A DNA stretch of 64,000 nt from the NCBI GenBank assembly GCA_963844115.1, contig CAWJNN010000010.1, forward strand, positions 1 through 64,000, written 5' to 3'. The translations under genes were made by a program, and so were the position numbers. This document shows positions 19,767-28,778 of the stretch, in pieces; position 1 is the first letter of the stretch, and each line of letters opens with the position of its first letter. The DNA comes from CS4-C045 sp963844115 (lineage in GTDB: Bacteria > Planctomycetota > Planctomycetia > Pirellulales > UBA7805). The notes under the pieces were generated by a model. That model did not search any database. It was given only the letters and a program-made list of their open reading frames with translations, and was not told the origin of the DNA.

Positions 19767-21185
19767 ATGTGTTTAACAACTTCACTCCGAAACCTTCGTG
19801 GTATTGCCATCGTCGCTGTCCTCATTGGCATTGCGATCTCGGCGTTCCTCACGCGATCTCGCTGGCTTCCTTGGCTTGCCACGGAATCAAAGACCGCGAA
19901 TGCGGCTGAGGAAAACATAGCACCCGTCAAGGAAGCGAAAGTATTGAAACTAAGTTCCCAAGCTCGCAAGAATCTTGGGCTCGTTGCCAAACCTGTATCA
20001 TTGCAGCCGTACTGGCGAACCATCCAGGTGCCCGGAACAATTGTGGACCGCCCTGGCGTCTCGGATCGAGGCGTCACGTCTCCGGCGGTAGGTGTTGTGA
20101 CCGAGGTCCATGCTTTTGCCGGGGATACCGTGAAACCGGGCGAGGTTCTTTTCACATTGAAGCTGTTCAGTGAGTACCTGCAAAAAGCGCAGTCTGACTT
20201 GTTCAAGGCTACCCGCGAAACGGAACTGATTAGGCAGGAGCACGCTCGACTAGAAGACATTGCCAGAGGCGGGGTAATCGCTGGGTCTCGCATCATCGCA
20301 CTGGACCAGCAGATAAGTCGGCAAGAGGGACTGATTCAGGCGTATCGGCAGGACTTGCTGACACGTGGGCTTTTGCCGTCCCATATTGAACAGATCGCGA
20401 AAGGACAATTCATCTCCACAATCGAGGTTGTGGCTCCCCCGCCCGTGAGCGACCGTCGCGACGCGAAGAAAATCCAGCCGGTCGTCTTCCTGGACGATGA
20501 CGGCGAGCACGGTCTGGTCTACGAAGTTCAGGAATTGAAAGTGGAACTTGGCCAGCAGGTTCAGGCGGGGCAGGTTCTTTCCATCTTGGCCAATCACCGC
20601 TTCCTCTATATCGAGGGGCACGCATTCAAGCAGGATGCACCGATGTTGGAGCACGCCGCTCAGAATGCGTGGCCGATCAACGTCGAATTTGCTGAGGACG
20701 ACAGTCAGCACTGGCCGTTATCGAAACAGGTATACCACATCAGGCATCTCGCCAACACAATCGATCGTGCCAGCCGAACGTTTGATTTTTTCATTCCACT
20801 GACCAATCAGTCACGGACCTACAAGAAAGATGAACAACTGTTCGTGGTCTGGCGTTTTCGTCCCGGCCAACGAGTTCGGCTTCACGTTCCCGTAGAGGAA
20901 CTCAAGAGCGTCATCGTATTACCTACGGCAGCTTTGGTGCGAGAAGGCCCCGAAGCCTACGTGTTTCAGCAGAACGGCGATCTGTTTAATCGACTTCCAG
21001 TCCATGTACTGCATGAGGACCGGTTAAACGTCGTGTTGGCGAATGACGGCAGTGTCTTGCCAGGATTCTATTTGGCTCAAAGTTCGGCGGCCTCGCTCAA
21101 TCGCGTACTAAAAGCCCAGGCTGCCAGTGGCGTTCGTGCGGACGTTCACGTGCACGCGGATGGCACAGTTCACGAGTCTCACTAG
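19767..21185 (+). CDS. RND efflux periplasmic adaptor, CusB/CzcB type
   Basis: This is a 472-residue membrane-fusion protein. It has one N-terminal membrane anchor (GIAIVAVLIGIAISAFL), the lipoyl/barrel-sandwich halves (GVVTEVHAFAGDTVKPGEVLF and, after the hairpin, LGQQVQAGQVLSIL), an alpha hairpin between them, and a C-terminal region VPVEELKSVIVLPTAALVRE that precedes a short tail ending HVHADGTVHESH. The ATG at 19767 follows ACAGGGT at SD distance. It links the inner-membrane pump to an outer-membrane channel, but no channel gene is next to it. The His-containing tail may bind metal. Confidence 0.85.
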   Translation: MCLTTSLRNLRGIAIVAVLIGIAISAFLTRSRWLPWLATESKTANAAEENIAPVKEAKVLKLSSQARKNLGLVAKPVSLQPYWRTIQVPGTIVDRPGVSDRGVTSPAVGVVTEVHAFAGDTVKPGEVLFTLKLFSEYLQKAQSDLFKATRETELIRQEHARLEDIARGGVIAGSRIIALDQQISRQEGLIQAYRQDLLTRGLLPSHIEQIAKGQFISTIEVVAPPPVSDRRDAKKIQPVVFLDDDGEHGLVYEVQELKVELGQQVQAGQVLSILANHRFLYIEGHAFKQDAPMLEHAAQNAWPINVEFAEDDSQHWPLSKQVYHIRHLANTIDRASRTFDFFIPLTNQSRTYKKDEQLFVVWRFRPGQRVRLHVPVEELKSVIVLPTAALVREGPEAYVFQQNGDLFNRLPVHVLHEDRLNVVLANDGSVLPGFYLAQSSAASLNRVLKAQAASGVRADVHVHADGTVHESH

Positions 21186-21195
21186 GACATCTTCG

Positions 21196-24100
21196 ATGTT
21201 TAATGCCATCATTCGACTCTCGCTCCGTTATCGCGGGCTGGTTGTCATAGCCAGCCTTGCCACGTTGATCTACGGATCGTACCTGGCAACCACGATGCCG
21301 ATCGACGTGTTCCCAGACCTCGATCGCCCCCGCGTCATCATCATTACAGAATGCCCGGGGCTTGCCACTGAGGAAGTGGAAACTCTGGTAACGCAACCGA
21401 TTGAAATATCGCTACTCGGAGCGAACGGTGTCCAAGCTGTGCGTAGTCAGACTACGGCGGGACTCAATGTCGTCTACATCGAGTTCGACTGGACCACGGA
21501 GATTCGTGCTGCCCGTCAAACCGTACAGGAACGCCTTTCAACGATTTCTGCAACTCTGCCCGAAGGGATCAACCCTCAGATGACGCCCCCGTCGTCGATC
21601 ATGGGACAGATCGTGATTGCGGGCATCTATCGGCAGGAGGGGCCTAACGGTGGCGATCTCGTTCCGATCGAGAATACAGATTTTTTGGCAGAGCTTGTGG
21701 CGAAGGCCGAGCAATCCCCACACGTCGTCGTTTGGCGACCTGTCGACCGGCATCGCCGGGAGACATGGGACCAAGTGCCGTTTGAAGATTTTGCATGGTT
21801 GTCGACTTCCGAGCATCCCGCGTCCGAAGAGTCCACGGGCGAACGTCGTGCAACACTCTCCATCGACGGGCAACAGCACGAGATATTTTTCCCTACGCTC
21901 GAACAACGCCAGATGTCACTGCGGACAACGGCCGATTGGGTAATACGCCCACGATTGCTGAAGGTTCCCGGTGTCGCCGAAGTGTTTCAAATGGGAGGCG
22001 ACCGAAAACAGTACCAGATTCTGGTCGACCCAACGGCCTTACTGGAATACGGCGTGACGCTCCAAGATGTGGAGCACGCCTTGAAAGAAAGCAACATCAA
22101 CACGAGTGGCGGTTTCGCCGTAACAGGCGAGACAGAACGACCGATTCGCATTTTGGGGCGGCTGGGGCCTGACTCACGGGTTGTTCTGGAGGACCTGCAA
22201 AAAGTACCCGTCAAAGTGGACCAGAAAAGGACGACTTTGCTTGGGCACGTGGCCCGCGTGGTCGAGGGACCGCAGTTCAAACGTGGGGACGGGAGCGTCA
22301 ACGGGCGGCCAGGTGTGGTTTTCACAATCGTCAAGCAACCTCATGTCGACACGCGAGCACTTACCGACAATATAGTGGCCGCGTTTCAAGAGGTGGAAGC
22401 AGCACTGCCGGCCGATCTCGTCGTGAACACCGAACTGTTTCGGCTCAAAAACTTCATCGATCGTGGCATCTTCAATGTTGGCGAGGCTTTGGTGATCGGG
22501 GCCTTTCTCGTTCTGATTATCCTTTTTCTGTTTCTGCTCAACTTCCGCACGACGTTTATCACGCTGACCGCCATTCCGCTTTCGCTGGTCATTACAACAT
22601 TGGTGTTTCGTATTATTGGTTTTATCACGGGAACGGAACTGTCCATCAATGTAATGACCCTTGGCGGAATCGCCGTCGCGATGGGCGAATTGGTCGATGA
22701 CGCCATCGTCGATGTGGAAAATATCTTTCGCCGTCTGAAGGAAAACAACGCGGCTGCCGACCCCAAGCCGGCAATTGACGTCGTGTACGAGGCGAGCAAG
22801 GAAATTCGTAGTGCCATTGTTTTTGGAACGGCGGTCGTCATCTTGGTGTTCCTCCCGCTTTTCGCACTTTCGGGAGTCGAGGGTCGACTGTTCACCCCGC
22901 TCGGGTTTGCGTACATCGTTTCGATCCTCGCGTCCTTGCTCGTGTCGCTCACCGTGACACCTGTGCTTTCGTACTACTTGCTACCGCAGTCGAAGGCAAC
23001 GCACCGCGAGATCGATGGTCCGATTCTGCGTGGGTTGAAATGGATGGGAAGCTATCTGATCCGGTTCAGCATGGCCAGACCGACCGTGCTGTTGGTAGCG
23101 ACGTGGGTCTTGGTTGGATTTGCGGCTTGGCAATTCTCGAACCTGGGCCGCAATTTTTTGCCGCAGTTCGACGAAGGGAGTGTGCAGGTCAATATCACAT
23201 TGCCGCCAGGTTCATCGCTCAATGCGTCAAACAATGTGTCGGGCATCATCGATGCAAAGTTCCGCTCCATGCAGAAGTCGGAAGAGAATCCAGACGGTGA
23301 GATTCTGCACTTTGTACGAAGGACTGGCCGAGCCGAAATGGACGAACATGCGTCCCCTGTTAATGCCGGGGAATACATCCTGAGCATGAATCCGGACTCC
23401 GGTCGTCATCGAGAGGAGATCATAGGCGAATTACTGAAGGAGTTAGGCGACGAAGTTCCAGGTGTCGACATCGAGGTCGAGCAGCCCCTGGCACACCTGA
23501 TTAGCCACATGGTCTCCGGTGTCTATGCTCAGATCGCCATAAAGATACACGGTGACGACCTTGATACGCTCCAACAACTCGCCGAGCAAGTCAAAGCCAC
23601 GATTCAAAACGTAGACGGTATTACGCCCCCGGTTGTCGAGTCTATTCGACAGACGGAGGAATTACATATTCGCCTTCGCCCGGATGACCTCGCCTTTCAT
23701 GGCGTGACGCGAGGATACGTCGCTCAAGTTCTACAAACAGCCTTGCAGGGCGAGGTCGTCTCGCAGGTGCTTGAAGGTCAGCGTCGGTTCGATCTGCTCA
23801 TTCGCCTGGAGGAAGGCTATCGCACCGACTACGCGAATCTTGAGCGATTGCGAATTGATTTGCCCGACGACCGTGGCCAGATTGAACTCCGTGAACTGGC
23901 CGACGTCGGTGAAGGAGCGGGACCGAACGCCGTAAACCGGGAGAATGCACGCCGCCGAATCGTTATCCGCTGCAATACGCAGGATCGCGATTTGGCGAGT
24001 GCTGTGACCGAGATCGAGGAGCGGATCCGCCGGGAAGTCGTGTTGCCCGAAGGTTACTTCATCGAATATGGAGGCCAATTTGAGAGCCAACAGCGGGCGA

Positions 24101-24657
24101 CCAGGCTCATTCTTATTTTGGCGGGGGTTTCTGTGGTCGGCATGTTCGTCGTGCTGATGATTCTCTTTCCTTCTGTCAGGATCGTGCTGCAAATTCTCAA
24201 CGCGCTGCCGACCGCCTTCATTGGCGGCGTCATGGCATTAGTGATTACCCAGCAAGACCTCACCGTTGCCAGTCTCGTCGGTTTTATCTCGCTGGGCGGC
24301 ATCGCCGTGCGAAACGGGATTTTGTTGGTAACACATTACATCCATCTTATGAAACGAGAGGATGAAGACTTCACCAAGAGCATGATACTTCGAGGCAGCC
24401 TGGAGCGGCTTGCACCGGTGCTGATGACGGCTCTGGCCGCAGGTATTGGTCTCGTGCCACTCGTGCTCGGAGGGCAAGAGCCGGGACGTGAGATATTGTA
24501 TCCCGTGGCGACCGTAATCTTGGGCGGATTGGTGACGTCCACGTTCTGCGAGTTTCTGATTCATCCTGGACTGTTTTGGAAGTTCAGCGGCAAAGACGCT
24601 CTGCGAGTTGCACGTCAACACGAATTGGAAGGGAACTCGAAATCCAAACTGATCTGA
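21196..24657 (+). CDS. Heavy-metal RND pump, CusA/CzcA family
   Basis: This 1153-residue, 12-helix proton-driven pump (HME-RND) starts at 21196 (MFNAIIRLSLRYRG), 10 bp after the adaptor stop. It has DVFPDLDRPRVIIITE near the start. TM4 carries GGIAVAMGELVDDAIVDVEN (about residue 500), with the D and E expected for proton relay but without the DFG of CzcA, so it is nearer the CusA-type arrangement. A second repeat includes GFISLGGIAVRNGILLVTHY. Residues about 145-238 form an insertion of roughly 70 residues in the porter domain, rich in acidic and aromatic residues and absent from typical CusA/CzcA. The transported metal is not decided by the sequence. Confidence 0.88.
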   Translation: MFNAIIRLSLRYRGLVVIASLATLIYGSYLATTMPIDVFPDLDRPRVIIITECPGLATEEVETLVTQPIEISLLGANGVQAVRSQTTAGLNVVYIEFDWTTEIRAARQTVQERLSTISATLPEGINPQMTPPSSIMGQIVIAGIYRQEGPNGGDLVPIENTDFLAELVAKAEQSPHVVVWRPVDRHRRETWDQVPFEDFAWLSTSEHPASEESTGERRATLSIDGQQHEIFFPTLEQRQMSLRTTADWVIRPRLLKVPGVAEVFQMGGDRKQYQILVDPTALLEYGVTLQDVEHALKESNINTSGGFAVTGETERPIRILGRLGPDSRVVLEDLQKVPVKVDQKRTTLLGHVARVVEGPQFKRGDGSVNGRPGVVFTIVKQPHVDTRALTDNIVAAFQEVEAALPADLVVNTELFRLKNFIDRGIFNVGEALVIGAFLVLIILFLFLLNFRTTFITLTAIPLSLVITTLVFRIIGFITGTELSINVMTLGGIAVAMGELVDDAIVDVENIFRRLKENNAAADPKPAIDVVYEASKEIRSAIVFGTAVVILVFLPLFALSGVEGRLFTPLGFAYIVSILASLLVSLTVTPVLSYYLLPQSKATHREIDGPILRGLKWMGSYLIRFSMARPTVLLVATWVLVGFAAWQFSNLGRNFLPQFDEGSVQVNITLPPGSSLNASNNVSGIIDAKFRSMQKSEENPDGEILHFVRRTGRAEMDEHASPVNAGEYILSMNPDSGRHREEIIGELLKELGDEVPGVDIEVEQPLAHLISHMVSGVYAQIAIKIHGDDLDTLQQLAEQVKATIQNVDGITPPVVESIRQTEELHIRLRPDDLAFHGVTRGYVAQVLQTALQGEVVSQVLEGQRRFDLLIRLEEGYRTDYANLERLRIDLPDDRGQIELRELADVGEGAGPNAVNRENARRRIVIRCNTQDRDLASAVTEIEERIRREVVLPEGYFIEYGGQFESQQRATRLILILAGVSVVGMFVVLMILFPSVRIVLQILNALPTAFIGGVMALVITQQDLTVASLVGFISLGGIAVRNGILLVTHYIHLMKREDEDFTKSMILRGSLERLAPVLMTALAAGIGLVPLVLGGQEPGREILYPVATVILGGLVTSTFCEFLIHPGLFWKFSGKDALRVARQHELEGNSKSKLI

Positions 24658-24735
24658 ATCACTTTGTATGCCGGAATCTACTCATGCCGTGCGGCATGGT
24701 CCGATGTACATATTTTTGAAAGGAGACTGGAAACG

Positions 24736-25242
24736 ATGCGAACCTTGGTACTGAAAATGACGACGCTGGTCGTGGTCTGTGTGCTGGTCATTACGGCTGG
24801 ATGCAATAACTCCCAGGAACCGGCGGGCCCAGCTAAGACACCACCTGCTGGTGGCGATGCCGAACACAAGGAACACAAGGGCGGACATTCGGGACATGGG
24901 ACTGGTCCGCACGAGGGGACGGTTGCCGATTGGGGCGGTGGCAAGTACCACGTCGAATTCACGGTGGACCACGACAAGCAAGAAGCGACTGTCTACATCT
25001 TGGGAGATGATGAGAAGACGCCGACCCCGATCAAAGCGGCTGAAATCCAACTCGCGATCAAGAAACCCGCGTTTCAATCGGCGTTAAAGGCAGCACCCCA
25101 GGAAGGCGACCCGGAAGGTAAGGCGTCCCGCTTTGTCGGCAACCACGAAAGTCTGGGCGTCGTGATGGAGTACGAAGGCACGATCAGTGGTGAAGTCGAC
25201 GGCACGCCGTATTCAGGCAACTTCAAGGAGGAGCCGCACTGA
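24736..25242 (+). CDS. His-rich lipoprotein of the metal-efflux cluster
   Basis: The lipobox LVITAGC at about residues 16-22 predicts lipidation. After it come EHKEHKGGHSGHGTGPHEG (seven histidines) and a beta-rich domain (KYHVEFTVDHDKQEATVYIL, VVMEYEGTISGEVDGTPYSG). The length is 168 residues. A strong SD AAAGGAGA lies at 24719-24726. It closes the cluster 78 bp after the pump. The His-rich linker suggests metal capture at the periplasmic membrane face. The exact family is not recognised, but planctomycete efflux loci often carry such a protein. Confidence 0.7.
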   Translation: MRTLVLKMTTLVVVCVLVITAGCNNSQEPAGPAKTPPAGGDAEHKEHKGGHSGHGTGPHEGTVADWGGGKYHVEFTVDHDKQEATVYILGDDEKTPTPIKAAEIQLAIKKPAFQSALKAAPQEGDPEGKASRFVGNHESLGVVMEYEGTISGEVDGTPYSGNFKEEPH

Positions 25243-25370
25243 GATCACTAATTGCGATTGAGGCAATAAGCTCGCGTAAAGTGTTGTCGAGACATATTTG
25301 ACGACGCGCGAATGCTGCTGCGCACCTAACATTCAGATGGCAGCATGTACAGATAGATGGGAGAACTGCC

Positions 25371-25566
25371 ATGGCCTATTACATCTTCAAACTCGTCGCG
25401 ACTGCGGGCCTAATCGTTTCGGTTTCCGAGATCGCGAAGCGGAGTTCGTTTCTCGGCGGCTTGATCGCGTCATTGCCCATCATCTCGCTTCTGTCGATCA
25501 TGTGGCTCTATATTCCTGTACCTCGTAATCGTCGCCTTGCTGCGACAATTTGGTATCGAGTTGTAG
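25371..25566 (+). pseudogene. DUF3147 membrane protein with internal deletion
   Basis: The start MAYYIFKLVATAGLIVSVSE and SLLSIMWLYI match the beginning of DUF3147 proteins (about 115-120 residues). Immediately after, in another frame, YLVIVALLRQFGIEL and a stop (25564-25566) match the usual last residues of the family. About 50 residues of the middle are missing and the two ends are fused out of frame near 25518. The result is a 65-codon remnant that cannot make the normal four-helix protein. The SD-like GATGGGAGA precedes the start. Confidence 0.7.
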
Positions 25567-26216
25567 CGACGAGCAACAGGAGTTTTAGGAGTCTGACGGC
25601 AATCGAACACGCGGCGGCTTGGTCGGCCGAGAAAGTTCCCAACGCGCCGCCAACTTCATCGATCGAAGCGTTTTTCAGCTCCCCCCCGAACTGCATCAGG
25701 TTTGATCGACCTCCGCAGTTTCGGCGCGGCGATATCATAACACATTCAGTCATCCACTTAATGACACAAGGCCAAGCTGCTCGCCAATTGCGGTTCCGAG
25801 TCGTTAGGCGCGTCGGTCGACAACACCTGTGCGCGCTGGAGAAGTTTGACCGGGAAACCTTCGATTTCCTCAGCTTGGCAAAAAACCGCTTTTTAATGAG
25901 TTGTCGAGACGAGCCTGACCCCATTCGAGGGGGTGCTCCGGATCGGCCCCCCAGCGGCCGTCCAACAGACCTAAAACGGTGATTTGTTGGGATCCAAACG
26001 GCGGCAAGTCGCCCCGCCGACTCGCCGCGTGCGAGATGCCACCGATACATTAAATAAACAAGCCGCTAGGGGTGGGTCGGTGGACAAGAGGGTGGGTGGA
26101 CAATGCCTACATTCCACTTTACCGTGTGACGGTAATTCCGTCCGATTGGTAACTCGGACGATGACTTGGATGTGGCTCGTGTCGAGTCCTCTGCCGTCTG
26201 TTTTCGGATTCGTAAT
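25567..26216. other. Unassigned 650-bp intergenic region
   Basis: I can support no gene here. A minus-strand open frame (26050-25508) has no recognisable domain and ends inside the DUF3147 remnant. The stretch contains CCTGACCCCA (25914-25923), the same core that ends the RAYT element in the 49-53 kb island, next to a short inverted CCCC...GGGG region (25919-25934). It may be a decayed insertion that also removed the centre of DUF3147. Confidence 0.4.
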
Positions 26217-27797
26217 ATGTCATCCCCCACTATCCAGCGAGCGTTGATAAGTGTCAGCGACAAGCAGGGCATCGTCGAGTTCGCACGCGGACTGACCGGC
26301 GCAGGGATCCAGATCTTCAGTACCGGTGGTACACGTCGTGCTCTGGAAGAAGCCGGGATCCAGGTGACCAATGTATCGGACTATACCGGCTTCCCCGAGC
26401 TGATGGACGGCCGTTTGAAAACCCTGCATCCTAAAGTCCTCGGCGGAATTCTCTGCCGACACGATTGCCCCGACGATAGGACAGCCCTGGAACAGCATGG
26501 CATCCTCACCTTTCCGCTGGTTGTCGTGAATCTCTATCCCTTCCAGCAAACGGTAGCCCGGACCGATGCAACATTGGACGATGCAATCGAGAACATTGAC
26601 ATTGGTGGCCCAACTATGATTCGGGCCGCAGCCAAAAATCATGCGTTTACCACCGTGGTAACCGATCCATCCCAGTACAACGATGTCCTCGAACAGATCG
26701 CTTCGGTGGGCCACACGACGGTCGGTTTGCGTCGCTGCCTTGCGGCGGCCGCTTTCCAAACGACGGCACAGTACGATGATGCCATCCACCGCTACCTGGT
26801 TGCCAAATTCAACACCAGCGCGCAAGACGAACCATTCCCCGACGATCTGGCGATTCGGCTGACGCGTCAAGAGGTTCTTCGCTACGGAGAAAACCCTCAT
26901 CAACGGGCGGCGCTTTATGGCCATGCGCAAACAGCAGGCAACAGCCTGGTGACGGCCAGGCAACTAAACGGCAAAGAGCTGTCGTTTAACAACCTGCTGG
27001 ACCTCGATAGTGCGCTCAATATCGCGCGGATGCTACCCGCCGCGGGAATGGTGGTGATCAAACACAACAATCCCTGTGGGGCGGCCTCGGCGCAACAGTT
27101 GGTGGACGCGGCGCAAAAGGCGTTCGCGGGAGATCCGGTCAGCGCGTTTGGCTCGGTGCTGGGAACGAATCGCGAACTGGATGCAGCCACCGCCGAATTT
27201 CTGGCCGAACCGGGGAAGTTTGTCGAGGCGATCGTTGCGCCCAGTTACAGTGCCGAGGCGCTGGAAATCCTGACCACCCGTCCGAAATGGAAAGCCAACG
27301 TTCGTCTGATGGCCGTCGGGCCGCTCGAAGCTGAAGCGGCGGCGTTCCGATTCCGGGAGATCGACGGTGGCATGTTGGTTCAGCAAGCGGACGACGAGGT
27401 CGACCTCTACAGCGAATGGAAGGTTGTCACCGCAAACCAGCCAACGGACGAACAGATCGCCGATCTGCGCTTCGCATGGACGATGGTGCGGCATGTCAAA
27501 TCCAATGCGATCGTGTTGGGGAAAGATCAGGCCCTGTGCGGCGTCGGCGCCGGCCAGATGAGCCGCGTAGATGCCGTGGAAATCGCGATTCGTAAGGCTG
27601 GTGAACGTGCCGCCGGGACGGTTCTGGCCAGTGACGCTTTTTTCCCCTTTGCCGATTCGATCGAGGCCGCGGCCGATGCCGGCATCCAAGCCTTCGTCCA
27701 GCCAGGCGGTTCGCGCAACGACGACGAAGTGGTCGCGGCCTGCAACACCCGTGGTCTTCCCATGATTTTCACCGGCCGCCGACACTTTAAACACTAA
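26217..27797 (+). CDS. purH: Bifunctional AICAR transformylase/IMP cyclohydrolase
   Basis: This 526-residue protein has the MGS-like cyclohydrolase domain first (RALISVSDKQGIVEFARGL, FSTGGTRRALEEAG, LMDGRLKTLHPKVLGG, ENIDIGGPTMIRAAAKN). The AICAR formyltransferase domain follows (LRYGENPHQRAALYG, NPCGAASA, MSRVDAVEIA, and DAFFPFADSIEAA near the end). It performs the last two steps of purine synthesis in the cytoplasm. The ATG at 26217 (MSSPTIQRAL) is preferred over the open-frame start at 26166. It is the first of purH-trpC; no frameshift is present. Confidence 0.95.
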   Translation: MSSPTIQRALISVSDKQGIVEFARGLTGAGIQIFSTGGTRRALEEAGIQVTNVSDYTGFPELMDGRLKTLHPKVLGGILCRHDCPDDRTALEQHGILTFPLVVVNLYPFQQTVARTDATLDDAIENIDIGGPTMIRAAAKNHAFTTVVTDPSQYNDVLEQIASVGHTTVGLRRCLAAAAFQTTAQYDDAIHRYLVAKFNTSAQDEPFPDDLAIRLTRQEVLRYGENPHQRAALYGHAQTAGNSLVTARQLNGKELSFNNLLDLDSALNIARMLPAAGMVVIKHNNPCGAASAQQLVDAAQKAFAGDPVSAFGSVLGTNRELDAATAEFLAEPGKFVEAIVAPSYSAEALEILTTRPKWKANVRLMAVGPLEAEAAAFRFREIDGGMLVQQADDEVDLYSEWKVVTANQPTDEQIADLRFAWTMVRHVKSNAIVLGKDQALCGVGAGQMSRVDAVEIAIRKAGERAAGTVLASDAFFPFADSIEAAADAGIQAFVQPGGSRNDDEVVAACNTRGLPMIFTGRRHFKH

Positions 27798-27922
27798 ACA
27801 GTCCCGACCCTTTCGACGCTAACCGCGACACCTGGCTCCTTACCGGCGCTTTCGGTCGTTTGAACCGAACCAGGGTGCAAACCCAACGGCTTCGGAAGAC
27901 GCAGACCAACTCGCTCACCACT

Positions 27923-28705
27923 ATGCCAACGATTCTGGAAAAGATCGTCGCAACCAAACGGAAGGAAATCGCCCGTGCGCAGAAAGTACGACCTATCGAG
28001 GAATTGCGCGCGGCGTTGGGAGAAGCACCGGTCGTACGCGATTTTTTCGCCGCGCTGTCGGCCCCGGGGCCGGTCAAGCTGATCGCGGAGATCAAGAAAG
28101 CAAGCCCCTCAGCCGGCGTGATCCGCGAAGATTTTGAACCAACATCAATCGCGGAAATCTACGCTGGCCATGGCGCAGCCTGCCTGAGCGTCCTGACGGA
28201 TGAATCGTACTTTCAGGGGAAGCTCGACGATCTAACGCAGGTTCGCACCGCAGTCGACATTCCGCTGCTGCGCAAGGATTTCATCCTGGAAACGTACCAG
28301 CTACTGGAAGCGCGGATCGCGGGTGCCGATGCCGTCCTGCTGATCGCCGAATGCCTGGATGATTGCAATCTGAGGAAGCTGCACAATGAAACCATCGAAC
28401 TCGGCATGACACCGCTGGTGGAGCTGTATGAACCCCAGAACGTCGCCAGGGTGATTGAGGCGGGCGCCACGCTGATCGGCATCAACAACCGTGACTTGCG
28501 GACCTTCAAGACCGACCTGGAACACACCATCCGCCTCCGCACCGAACTTCCGGAAGATTGCGTGGTGGTCGCCGAGAGTGGAATTCGCACCGCCGAGGAC
28601 GTCCGGCGACTGGCCGAAGCCAACGTCGATGCCATCCTGGTCGGTGAATCGTTAATGCGCCAGCCAGACATCGGCGCCGCCGTCGACGCGCTGTTGGGCA
28701 ACTAG
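27923..28705 (+). CDS. trpC: Indole-3-glycerol phosphate synthase
   Basis: The 260-residue TIM-barrel has LIAEIKKASPSAGVIRE (substrate lysine), LLRKDFILETYQ, ADAVLLIAECLDD, GINNRDLRTF and VVAESGIRTAEDV, all TrpC markers. It makes indole-3-glycerol phosphate from CdRP in tryptophan synthesis. The ATG at 27923 (MPTILEKIVATKRKEI) is the usual family start. It follows purH by 125 bp and is convergent with carB. No other trp gene is adjacent, as is common in planctomycetes. Confidence 0.94.
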   Translation: MPTILEKIVATKRKEIARAQKVRPIEELRAALGEAPVVRDFFAALSAPGPVKLIAEIKKASPSAGVIREDFEPTSIAEIYAGHGAACLSVLTDESYFQGKLDDLTQVRTAVDIPLLRKDFILETYQLLEARIAGADAVLLIAECLDDCNLRKLHNETIELGMTPLVELYEPQNVARVIEAGATLIGINNRDLRTFKTDLEHTIRLRTELPEDCVVVAESGIRTAEDVRRLAEANVDAILVGESLMRQPDIGAAVDALLGN

Positions 28706-28778
28706 ATTGGGCCAAGAGGGCTGCCAGCGCACTCCTGATCTTCCGGGGTACTGTCGAACGGTCGTTTTTGAACGCAAC

